From contig NZ_JAEQAZ010000053.1 in the NCBI RefSeq assembly GCF_016654115.1, positions 1 to 49,822 of the forward strand: a stretch of 49,822 bases of DNA, written 5' to 3'. The stretch's first letter is position 1, and each line of letters opens with the position of its first letter. This document shows, one piece after another, positions 31,492 through 38,526 of the stretch. The stretch is from Streptomyces sp. MBT53. Lineage in GTDB: Bacteria > Actinomycetota > Actinomycetes > Streptomycetales > Streptomycetaceae. The notes below the pieces were generated by a model. It was given only the letters and a program-made list of their open reading frames with translations, was not told where the DNA came from and did not search any database. Made by a program: the position numbers and the translations under genes.

Positions 31492-32695
31492 GTACATTCT
31501 GGGTGTGGGTCGGTGAACGGGGGAGCAACGGCAGTTCGGTGACGACCTCGAAGCCGCCCTCGGGCCGATGACCCGCGTGGAGTCGGCCCCCGGCGGAGAG
31601 CGCGCGCTCCCGCATGCCGATGACTCCGTAGCCGCCACCGGTGGCGGGGGAGGAGGGGGCCGCCGTACCCCCGTGGTCGGTGACGGTGATGCCCAGCCGG
31701 TCGTGCGAGTAGCTGAGCCGTACCTCGGCCGAACCGGTGCCCGCGTGCTTGGTCACGTTGGTGAGCGCCTCCTGCACGATGCGGTACGCCGTGAGATCCG
31801 TACCGGCGGACAGCGGCTGCGGCCTGCCCTCCGTGCTGACGCTGACGACGAGCCCGGCGGGCTCGAACGAGGCGGCCAGCTCGGGGAGTCGGGCCAGTCC
31901 GGGCGCGGGGCCCGAAGGAGCCTCCGAGTCGTCCGCGTGCCGCAACAGGCCCACGGTGGCCTTGAGTTCGCGTACGGCCGACAGCGTGGTGCCCGCGAGT
32001 TCGCCGGCGATCCGCTCGGCCTCCTCGGGGCGGCTGCGCATCAGCCGTACGACGGTGCCCGCTTGGAGGTTGGCGAGTACGAGGTGATGGGCGACGACGT
32101 CGTGCAGATCGCGGGCGATCCGCATCCGTTCCTCGGTGACGCGGTGGCGGGCCTCCTGCTCGCGGGTGCGTTCCGCGTGCTCGGCACGGGCCTGCACCGC
32201 CTCCAGATAGGCCGCGCGGAGCCGGGTCGTGGTGCCCAGCGAGGTCGGCAGCAGCAGCCAGAAGACGGGACCGAGCAGCTTCAGGACCAGCGGTTCGTTG
32301 TTGGGGCCCACCATCAGGGCCGTCCCCACCAGCAGGGTGATGCCGGCGGCGGTGAAGAGGTTCGCGGTGGTCCGCTCGGAACGCAGGGCCAGCGTGTACA
32401 GCGCGACCATGAGCGGCCCGATCACCAGGACCGTGACGATGTAGCCGAGCCCGGCCACCACCATCGCGCAGCAGAGGGTGACCACCACGGTGGTGCGCGG
32501 CAGGGTGCGCCGCCACAACAGGGCGAGCGAGGCGAGACCCGAGACCAACACACCGGGCCACCAAGGGACTTCGAGGTCGCGGCCCGGGATCGTCAGCATG
32601 CTGCCGGGGAAGGCGCAGGCGAGGAGCGCGACGGCGAGGACCAGATCGAGGGTACGGGGATGGCAGCGCAGCACCCGCTGCAGGCGGTGGATCAT
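31484..32695 (-). CDS. Sensor histidine kinase (NarL-partner type), no adjacent regulator
   Basis: A 403-residue HisKA_3 kinase. Residues 1-150 hold about five TM helices, a coiled segment follows (EAVQARAEHAERTREQEARH), and the phospho-acceptor motif is RIARDLHDVVAHHL. The ATPase has an N-box ALTNVTKHA, a short D-box VTDHGG and a G-box GGGYGVIGMRERA. It would phosphorylate a LuxR/NarL-type regulator, but none lies next to it. The only one in the window belongs to another module. The 3' end overlaps the operator pair of the MFS gene. The stimulus is unknown, and being located between MarR-regulated genes may be coincidence. Confidence 0.88.
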   Translation of the reverse strand: MIHRLQRVLRCHPRTLDLVLAVALLACAFPGSMLTIPGRDLEVPWWPGVLVSGLASLALLWRRTLPRTTVVVTLCCAMVVAGLGYIVTVLVIGPLMVALYTLALRSERTTANLFTAAGITLLVGTALMVGPNNEPLVLKLLGPVFWLLLPTSLGTTTRLRAAYLEAVQARAEHAERTREQEARHRVTEERMRIARDLHDVVAHHLVLANLQAGTVVRLMRSRPEEAERIAGELAGTTLSAVRELKATVGLLRHADDSEAPSGPAPGLARLPELAASFEPAGLVVSVSTEGRPQPLSAGTDLTAYRIVQEALTNVTKHAGTGSAEVRLSYSHDRLGITVTDHGGTAAPSSPATGGGYGVIGMRERALSAGGRLHAGHRPEGGFEVVTELPLLPRSPTHTQNVLA

Positions 32696-32722
32696 GGTGT
32701 GGGGGTCCTGTCCGAGGCGGTC

Positions 32723-32770
32723 GGACGCGCGCCGGTGGCCGCCGGGGGCGGTGGGGCCGGCGCGCCGTCC
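32723..32770 (-). terminator. Probable terminator after the alcohol dehydrogenase gene
   Basis: A 9-bp stem (32727-32735 with 32757-32765) is extended by 4 bp across a single bulged base (32723-32726 with 32767-32770), with a 21-nt loop, beginning 9 nt after the alcohol dehydrogenase stop. The long loop makes it a moderate candidate. Confidence 0.4.
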
Positions 32771-32779
32771 GCTGCTCGT

Positions 32780-33817
32780 CTACTCGTCGAAGGTGACGAC
32801 GATCTTCTCCGCCGCGCCCGGAGTGAGCGCGAGCTCGAAGGCGTGCTCGACCTCGCCGAAGGGCACCCGGTGACTGATCAGCTTGGCGAACCGCTCGTGG
32901 TGCTCGACGATCTCCTGGGTGACCTCGAAGATCTCGGTGGGGTAGCCCTGCGAGGCGATCAGCGTCAGCTCGCTGCGCAGCATCCCGCCCAGGTCGATGT
33001 CGGCGCCCTTCTTCTGTACGGCGACCATCACCAGCTTGGCGCCCCACTTCGCGGAGTCGACCGTGGTGTTGACGACGGCGGCGACACCGGCGGCGTCGAT
33101 GTAGATGTCGGTGCCTGCGCGAGGCTGGCCCAGCGCGTTGGCGGCCTGGCCGTGCAGCTCGGTGAGGCGTGAGGTCACGTCCTCCTCGGCGGAGTTGATG
33201 ACCGCGTCCGCGCCGACCGCGAGCGCGGTCTCCAGGCGGGAGGCGATGACGTCGGCGACGACGACATGCTCGACCCCGCGCAGCTTCAGCCAGATGGCCG
33301 CGCCCAGACCGATCGGCCCGGCACCGAAGATGACGACCTTGTCGCCGGGCTTGGCCTCGGAACGGTTGACGGCGTGCCGGGCCACCGCCATCGGCTCGTT
33401 GAGGGCGGCGACGTCGAAGGGCACGGTGTCGGGGAAGACGGTGACGCTCTTGCCGACCTCGCAGTCCTCCAGCAGGAGGTAGTCGCTCATGGCGCCGTGC
33501 TTTCCGCCGCAGCCGATGATCCCGGAGGGCGAGCCCTGCGGGTTGACGACCACCCGGTCCCCGGTCTTCAGACCGTCGACCTCGGCACCGACCTCGACGA
33601 TCTCACCGGCCGGTTCGTGCCCGAGGGGGACCGGCACCATGGCGCCGCCCGCGCCGAACGGGCCGCCGCCGATGTGCAGGAAGAAGGTGTCGGTACCGCA
33701 GATCCCGCAGGCACGGATCTTCATGAGGGCGTCCTTGGGTCCGGGCACCGGACGCTCGACCTCCACCACGTCGATCTTGTCGACGGCACCGGTCTGGACG
33801 GACTTCATCGTGGCCAT
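32780..33817 (-). CDS. Zinc-type medium-chain alcohol dehydrogenase lacking the structural zinc cluster
   Basis: A 345-residue NAD(P)-dependent medium-chain dehydrogenase of the threonine/polyol dehydrogenase type. Catalytic zinc ligands are in CGICGTD and LGHEPAGEIVEVG, and the Rossmann motif is VVIFGAGPIGLGAA. The four-Cys structural zinc loop usual after the GHE region is replaced by NPQGSPSGIIGCGGKHGAM, with a single Cys, so that zinc is absent. It has a promoter bracketed by MarR-type operators and a leader of about 170 nt with a large hairpin. It would oxidise or reduce an alcohol or aldehyde linked to the MarR ligand. ATG 33817 or the ATG three codons later may be the start. Confidence 0.85.
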   Translation of the reverse strand: MATMKSVQTGAVDKIDVVEVERPVPGPKDALMKIRACGICGTDTFFLHIGGGPFGAGGAMVPVPLGHEPAGEIVEVGAEVDGLKTGDRVVVNPQGSPSGIIGCGGKHGAMSDYLLLEDCEVGKSVTVFPDTVPFDVAALNEPMAVARHAVNRSEAKPGDKVVIFGAGPIGLGAAIWLKLRGVEHVVVADVIASRLETALAVGADAVINSAEEDVTSRLTELHGQAANALGQPRAGTDIYIDAAGVAAVVNTTVDSAKWGAKLVMVAVQKKGADIDLGGMLRSELTLIASQGYPTEIFEVTQEIVEHHERFAKLISHRVPFGEVEHAFELALTPGAAEKIVVTFDE

Positions 33818-33849
33818 GAGGGGACTCGCTTTCCATGTGCGTGAGGGGT

Positions 33850-33904
33850 GTCACCGGCCCCGGCGGTGGACGGGGGGAGTGCTCCGACCGCCGGGACCGG
33901 TGAC
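33850..33904 (-). promoter_or_regulatory. Large hairpin in the alcohol dehydrogenase leader
   Basis: An 18-bp stem (33850-33867 with 33887-33904) with one C-A mismatch and a 19-nt loop lies between the promoter and the start codon of the alcohol dehydrogenase gene, ending 33 nt before the start. It could be an attenuator, an mRNA-stability element or a leftover terminator. Confidence 0.5.
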
Positions 33905-33976
33905 GGCGCCATACTCCGTCCCCACGGCGTACGGCGCGACGGGGACACCTCCGCTTCGGTGACCCCAGCTCTGGAC

Positions 33977-34049
33977 TTGCTTGAGTTAGGCAACCATAAA
34001 TGCATTACTTAAGTCAAGCAACCGTCTCGACCTTGCTTAACTCAGGCAA
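33977..34049. promoter_or_regulatory. Three MarR-type operators at 28-bp steps, with divergent promoters
   Basis: Sites of 17 bp begin at 33977 (TTGCTTGAGTTAGGCAA), 34005 (TTACTTAAGTCAAGCAA) and 34033 (TTGCTTAACTCAGGCAA), each exactly 28 bp after the last. On the minus strand TTGCTT (34016-34021), a 17-bp spacer and TATGGT (33993-33998) form the alcohol dehydrogenase promoter. On the plus strand TTGCTT (34033-34038) and TACGGT (34058-34063), 19 bp apart, could drive marR as a leaderless message starting at its ATG. The layout matches that at 31447-31491. Confidence 0.8.
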
Positions 34050-34069
34050 GTACCTGTTACGGTGGACGC

Positions 34070-34567
34070 ATGTCCACACCGCCACCCGCACCAGCGCCCG
34101 TCCCGGAGGACGTGGCCGAGATCGAACGGGTCCTGACCCGGATCGCCTATCTCGCCGGGCGGGCCCGGCAGCACGAGCGTCTGATGGCGCTGGTCGGGCT
34201 GCCCCTGGACCGGGCCGCCGTGGCGATCCTGCGCCACATCGCCGAGAGCGAGCCGCTCCGCCCCGGGGTCCTCGCGGTCCGGATGTCGGTGGAGGCCTCC
34301 CATGTCACCCGCCAGCTACGGCAGTTGGAACAACTCGGCCATGTCGTCCGCATCCCGGACCCCGACGACGGCCGTGCCCAGCGCATCCAGCTCACCGACA
34401 GCGGACTGGCCGCCGTCAACCGCATCCGCGACGTGAGCCGCAGAGGCATGGAGGTGGCGCTTGCGGACTGGTCCTCGGATGACCTGCGCCAACTCGCCGC
34501 GCTCTTCCACCGGTTGGTCGACGACTTCGTCACGCACGCGGAAGCGGCCGTGGACATCTCGGCCTGA
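34070..34567 (+). CDS. MarR family transcriptional regulator
   Basis: A 165-residue winged-helix repressor. The DNA-binding part is LRPGVLAVRMSVEASHVTRQ (recognition helix) with the wing DPDDGRAQRIQLTDSG. Flanking helices form the dimer and ligand pocket. It is divergent from the alcohol dehydrogenase gene, and an array of operators lies immediately upstream of its own start, which points to autoregulation. Its start seems leaderless: no ribosome-binding site precedes the ATG. The other predicted target is the MFS exporter at 29916-31397. The ligand is unknown. A small toxic alcohol, aldehyde or phenolic would suit the two target types. Confidence 0.92.
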   Translation: MSTPPPAPAPVPEDVAEIERVLTRIAYLAGRARQHERLMALVGLPLDRAAVAILRHIAESEPLRPGVLAVRMSVEASHVTRQLRQLEQLGHVVRIPDPDDGRAQRIQLTDSGLAAVNRIRDVSRRGMEVALADWSSDDLRQLAALFHRLVDDFVTHAEAAVDISA

Positions 34568-34573
34568 GGGCCT

Positions 34574-35266
34574 TCAGGGGCTCGGCCGCACCTGACCGTG
34601 CTGCCAGGCCCAGGCCGCGATCTCGACGCGGTTCCGTGCGGCCAGTTTCAGCTGGACGCTGGAGAGATGTGTCTTCACCGTGGACAGGGAGACATACAGC
34701 TCGGCGGCGATCTCGGCGTTCGTCCGGCCGAGGGCGACCAGCCGGACCACCTCGGCCTCGCGGTCGGTGAGCGGCTCGCGCAACGCCGGTGCGGGTGGGG
34801 CCGGTTGGGGTGCCGCCGTCGTCGTGTCGGTGAGGTGCCTGAGCAGCCGGACGGTGACCGAGGGCGAGACCAGCGAGTCACCGGCCGCCGCCGCCCGGAC
34901 CGCCTCCGCCAGCAGGACCGGTCCAGCGTCCTTCAGCAGGAACCCGCAGGCCCCGCCGCGCAGCGCGCCGTACACGTACTCGTCCAGGTCGAAGGTCGTC
35001 ACCACGACCACCCGCAGCGGATCGGCCACGTCCGGCCCCGCCAGCAACCGCGTCGCCGCGAGCCCGTCCAGCTTCGGCATCCGGATGTCCAGCAGACACA
35101 CATCGGGCCGCTCGCGCCGGGCCAGCGCCACGGCCTCCTCGCCGTCGACGGCCTCGGCGACCACGGTGATGTCGGGCTGCGCGTCCAGGAAGAACCGGAA
35201 ACCGGTACGGACCATCTCCTGGTCGTCGGCGATCAGCACACGGATGGGCGGGGCGGGGACGGTCAT
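34574..35266 (-). CDS. NarL-type response regulator
   Basis: A 230-residue regulator: a receiver domain (IRVLIADDQEMVRTGF, phospho-acceptor Asp in CLLDIRMPKLDG, Thr/Lys switch in VVVTTFD and FLLKDAG), a Pro/Ala-rich linker, and a LuxR-type helix-turn-helix (LTDREAEVVRLVALGRTNAE, then LYVSLSTVKTHLSSVQ). It lies 38 nt after the ABC permease gene on the same strand. The matching kinase is probably the one at 38527, on the other side of the ABC genes and transcribed away. Together they likely sense and respond to an agent handled by the transporter. Confidence 0.93.
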   Translation of the reverse strand: MTVPAPPIRVLIADDQEMVRTGFRFFLDAQPDITVVAEAVDGEEAVALARRERPDVCLLDIRMPKLDGLAATRLLAGPDVADPLRVVVVTTFDLDEYVYGALRGGACGFLLKDAGPVLLAEAVRAAAAGDSLVSPSVTVRLLRHLTDTTTAAPQPAPPAPALREPLTDREAEVVRLVALGRTNAEIAAELYVSLSTVKTHLSSVQLKLAARNRVEIAAWAWQHGQVRPSP

Positions 35267-35304
35267 GGCTCGATCATGCCTCAGAGGGAAGGGGGCGGTC
35301 GGTG

Positions 35305-37302
35305 TCAGTCCGTCGTCCGGGCCGGGTCCGCAGTGACCGCGCGCAGCAGCGGGCGGCTCGCGCCGATCGCGGCGAGCATGGCGAGGGCGCCGAGGGTGAC
35401 ACAGACGGCCAGCTGTACGGCGCCGGAGGTGCTGATCGTGCTGCCCGCCGCCTTGTTGACCTGGACGGCGGCGTACAGACCGGTCGCGGTGGTACCGCCG
35501 GCCAGTACGACCAGCGGGAGCACCGTCTCGCGGACCCTGGCCCGGTCCAACACCTTCAGCGGAGTACCGGACAGCCGCAGCAGACCGTACGTACGGCGCC
35601 GGTCGAGGACGTTCGCGGCGGCGGTCAGGCCCGCCGAGGCCGTCGCGACGAGGAAGCTCACCGCCAGTGTGGCGGTGCCGAGTTGGGCGAGCCGGTCGCT
35701 GACGGCGGCGTCCTGCGCCTCCGCGTAGGCACCCGCGTACGGCAGCCTGCCCGCGCCGAGCGGCTGGAGGACGGTGACGGCCGTGTCGAGGGCGGCCGGT
35801 CCGCCGGAGACATGCGCGACCACGCCGTCGGTGCCGCCGAGCAGGAAGCCGTCGTCGTCCGTACCCACGGTCGCGTCGACACCCGCCGCGCCCAGCAGTC
35901 GGCGGGCCTCGCCGACCGCGTGCCGGGCCTCGGCGGCGTTCGCGGTCGGTACGGCGACCTGGCCGCGGTGGTCGAGGCCGACGATGCCGAGCAGCCCGAC
36001 GGTGAAGAACCCGGCGACGAACCCGGCCAGTACCAGACCACTCACCGTCCGCCAGGCACCGCGCGGATCGTCGCTGAGCCGACGGGCCGCCAGCAGGGTC
36101 GCCGGGCGGCGCGCGAACCGCCCCACGACCCGGCCCAGCCGGTCCACGAGCCACGGCCCGAACATCCAGAACGCGCCGTAGAACAGCACCATCAGCGCGA
36201 CCAGCGTCCCCGGCTTCAGCGTGCTGCCGTGCGTGCTCACCCGGATGTAGACCAGCACCGCCACGAACAGCACGAGCCGGATCAGCCGGGTACGGCGCGG
36301 GTCCGACTGCTGGGCGACACCGAGCGGCGAGGACGCGACCTGCCGCAGCGTCGACATCGCGCTCACCGCGATCAGCCCGGCCACCCCCACCACGACCGCC
36401 ACCACCCACGGCAGCCCCACCCACAACTGCCCGACGTACCAGGTCCCGATCCCGTACGGCACCTCGGCGAGCGCCGGCAGCAGCGCCCCGTAGGCCACCG
36501 CACCCGCCAGGGCACCGACCGCACCCACCGCCGCCGCCTCGACGCCGGTCATGGCGAGGATCTGCCGAGGAGTCGCCCCGGCCAGCCGCAGCGCCGCGAG
36601 GCGTTGTTCCCGGCGGGCGGCGCCGAGCCGCCCGGCCGCGGCGGCCAGCACGATCACGGGGACGACCAGGAGACCCACACCGAGGAGTACGGCGCCCTGG
36701 TCGTCGACGGTGAACACACTGCGCTGCGTACCGGCGAACCCGGAGACGACGGAGCGTGCCGTCAGTCCGTCGTCGTAAATGCCCTGCCTGTCGGCCGACT
36801 TGGCGACCGCCGGGTCCGTGGGAGCCCGGCCGATCACCGCCACAAGCTCGTCGGGCGAGGCGAGCCCGGCGGCGCCGATCGTGCCGTAGGGCGTCGACTT
36901 CGGGAAACGGTCGGCCAGTTGGGTCTGGGGGAGGGTGCGGAGGAGTCGCGCGAGGGCCGGGGAGACGTACCAATTGCCCTGCTTCGGGAAGGAGTCGAGG
37001 CCGGGTGGGGCGGGTGTCGGTGTGTGGTGGGGGAGTTGGGCCAGGGAGACGACGGTGATCGGTTCGTCGCGGACGTAGGTCGTGGCGAGAGCCTGGACCG
37101 CGGTGCCGTGGCGGTCCGGGGCGGGGGTGCGCCAGGCGGTGCGGTCGGCGCGGGCGCCCGCGCCCAAGTAGGCGGCGAGCAGGGTGAGTAGGACGAGGGA
37201 ACCTATGGCCGCCGCTGTGGCGGCGAGGAGTTGGCTCTGTAGGCCGCGGCGGCCGGACGCCTTGGCGAGATGCCAGGTCAGGGGCAGTACGGGGGAACGC
37301 AT
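35305..37302 (-). CDS. FtsX/MacB-type ABC transporter permease
   Basis: A 665-residue permease with the duplicated FtsX layout: an N-terminal TM helix (LLAATAAAIGSLVLLTLLAA), a large extracytoplasmic domain (~residues 50-200), TM groups around 205-330 and 350-430, a second external domain (~440-530) and a final TM group. Short cytosolic motifs AALRLAGATPRQILAM and GLLRLSGTPLKVLDRA sit at the equivalent place of each half, the site that meets the ATPase. It works with the ATPase encoded 16 nt upstream. Transporters of this layout next to two-component systems often confer resistance to antimicrobial peptides or lipid-II binders. Here that is inference. Confidence 0.88.
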   Translation of the reverse strand: MRSPVLPLTWHLAKASGRRGLQSQLLAATAAAIGSLVLLTLLAAYLGAGARADRTAWRTPAPDRHGTAVQALATTYVRDEPITVVSLAQLPHHTPTPAPPGLDSFPKQGNWYVSPALARLLRTLPQTQLADRFPKSTPYGTIGAAGLASPDELVAVIGRAPTDPAVAKSADRQGIYDDGLTARSVVSGFAGTQRSVFTVDDQGAVLLGVGLLVVPVIVLAAAAGRLGAARREQRLAALRLAGATPRQILAMTGVEAAAVGAVGALAGAVAYGALLPALAEVPYGIGTWYVGQLWVGLPWVVAVVVGVAGLIAVSAMSTLRQVASSPLGVAQQSDPRRTRLIRLVLFVAVLVYIRVSTHGSTLKPGTLVALMVLFYGAFWMFGPWLVDRLGRVVGRFARRPATLLAARRLSDDPRGAWRTVSGLVLAGFVAGFFTVGLLGIVGLDHRGQVAVPTANAAEARHAVGEARRLLGAAGVDATVGTDDDGFLLGGTDGVVAHVSGGPAALDTAVTVLQPLGAGRLPYAGAYAEAQDAAVSDRLAQLGTATLAVSFLVATASAGLTAAANVLDRRRTYGLLRLSGTPLKVLDRARVRETVLPLVVLAGGTTATGLYAAVQVNKAAGSTISTSGAVQLAVCVTLGALAMLAAIGASRPLLRAVTADPARTTD

Positions 37303-37318
37303 CGGGGACTCCGGAGGC

Positions 37319-38002
37319 TCAACTGACGGTGAACTGGCTGTAGTCGCTGATCCGGCCGTCCCGGACCTGGAGGACCCGGTCGCAGTGCGCGGCCACCTCG
37401 GCGTCGTGCGTGACCATCACGAGCGCGGCACCCTGCTCACGAGTCACCGACGTCAGCAGCCGTACGACCTCCGTGCCGGTCGCCTGGTCCAGGGCACCGG
37501 TCGGTTCGTCGGCGAAGACCACGTCCGGCGCCACGGCCAACGCCCGTGCGATGGCGACCCGTTGGGCCTGACCACCGGACAACTGGCCCGGGCGGCGCAA
37601 CTCCAGACCGTCCAGACCGAGCGGGGCGAACCAGCGCCTGGCGCGCTCCACCGCCTGCGCCCGGGGCAGCCCCTCCAGCATCAGGGGGAGGGCGACGTTC
37701 TCCTCGGCGGGCAGCTCCGGCAGCAACTGGCCGGACTGGAAGACGAATCCGAACCTCTTGCGGCGCAGCGCGCTGAGCCGGTTCTCGCCCAGGTCGTCGA
37801 TCCGGTCCCCGCACAGCAGCACCTGGCCGCCGTCCGGGCGGACGATCCCTGCGAGGGTGTGCAGCAGCGTGGACTTGCCGGAGCCCGACGGACCCATGAT
37901 CGCGACGGAGTCGCGGGCGCCGACCTCCACGTCCACGCCCGCCAGGGCCGTGGTGGAGCCGTACTTCTTGATCAGGCCGACACCGGCCAGGACGGCGCTC
38001 AT
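37319..38002 (-). CDS. ABC transporter ATP-binding protein (MacB/LolD type)
   Basis: A 227-residue ATPase. Walker A is MGPSGSGKSTLLH, the Q-loop FVFQSGQLLPELPAEENVAL, the signature LSGGQAQRVAIARALA, Walker B VVFADEPTGALD and the switch His MVTHDAEVAAH. The pattern DEPTGALD and the length are those of FtsX-partner ATPases. The start ATG overlaps the stop of the upstream DUF4333 gene by 4 nt, and the permease gene follows by 16 nt, so the three form one operon. Confidence 0.93.
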   Translation of the reverse strand: MSAVLAGVGLIKKYGSTTALAGVDVEVGARDSVAIMGPSGSGKSTLLHTLAGIVRPDGGQVLLCGDRIDDLGENRLSALRRKRFGFVFQSGQLLPELPAEENVALPLMLEGLPRAQAVERARRWFAPLGLDGLELRRPGQLSGGQAQRVAIARALAVAPDVVFADEPTGALDQATGTEVVRLLTSVTREQGAALVMVTHDAEVAAHCDRVLQVRDGRISDYSQFTVS

Positions 38003-38373
38003 GAGCGGTCGAACTTCCACGTGACGGAGTCGGCCGAGGCCTTGACCACGGTGACCGGGATGTCGACCGCCGTGCCGTCGCTCTTCCTGCCCGTGCAGGT
38101 GACGGTCGCTCCGGCGACGGCCTTCAGACCGGTGGGGCAGGTGACCCCCGAGACCTTGTCGCCGACCCAGGGGAGCGGGTGGTACCTGCTCTGGGCCCGG
38201 CCGGCCACGATGTCCGCCGACAGCGCCTTGTGGCCGTCCACCGTGACCGTGCTGTGCGCGTCGAGTTCGGTGGTGGACTGGGTGCCGGACAGCAGATGGG
38301 TGCCGAGCGCACCGAGGGCGACCGCGGCCGTCGCGCCGCCGATCACCCCGATGACGAACCTGGTGGACTGCAT
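37999..38373 (-). CDS. DUF4333-like membrane-anchored protein
   Basis: A 124-residue protein with one N-terminal TM segment (FVIGVIGGATAAVALGALG) and an external domain of about 85 residues. The domain pattern, TCPTGLKAVAGATVTCTGRK with two Cys, is that of the actinobacterial DUF4333 family. ATG 38371-38373 is preceded by GGAGT at 5 nt. An ATG six codons earlier is less well placed. As first gene of an operon with an ABC transporter and response regulator, it may be an accessory or sensing component on the cell surface. Confidence 0.78.
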   Translation of the reverse strand: MQSTRFVIGVIGGATAAVALGALGTHLLSGTQSTTELDAHSTVTVDGHKALSADIVAGRAQSRYHPLPWVGDKVSGVTCPTGLKAVAGATVTCTGRKSDGTAVDIPVTVVKASADSVTWKFDRS

Positions 38374-38441
38374 CACGTACTCCTGAAGCATGGGAGGGGA
38401 GGAAGCGGTCCCACTCTCGTCGGCCCGGACCCGGGCCCGCC

Positions 38442-38491
38442 TCGGCCGAACGGCCAGGGTTCGCGGCGCCCCCGCTCGACCGTTCGGCCGA
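38442..38491. promoter_or_regulatory. Inverted repeat in the divergent kinase/DUF4333 promoter region
   Basis: TCGGCCGAACGG (38442-38453) and its exact reverse complement CCGTTCGGCCGA (38480-38491) are separated by 26 bases. Each arm includes the palindrome TTCGGCCGAA in full or in part. The 153-bp region between the divergent genes is where the response regulator would act. Confidence 0.5.
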
Positions 38492-38526
38492 TCCCACCCC
38501 ACCACGCCTCGCATACCGTGACCAGC

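Noticed and set aside
10015..34930. ACCGGTCCA recurring at several places (for example 10018, 10842, 23930, 34917)
   Set aside because: The copies are inside coding sequences in ordinary codons, at varied positions, so chance in GC-rich codons explains them.
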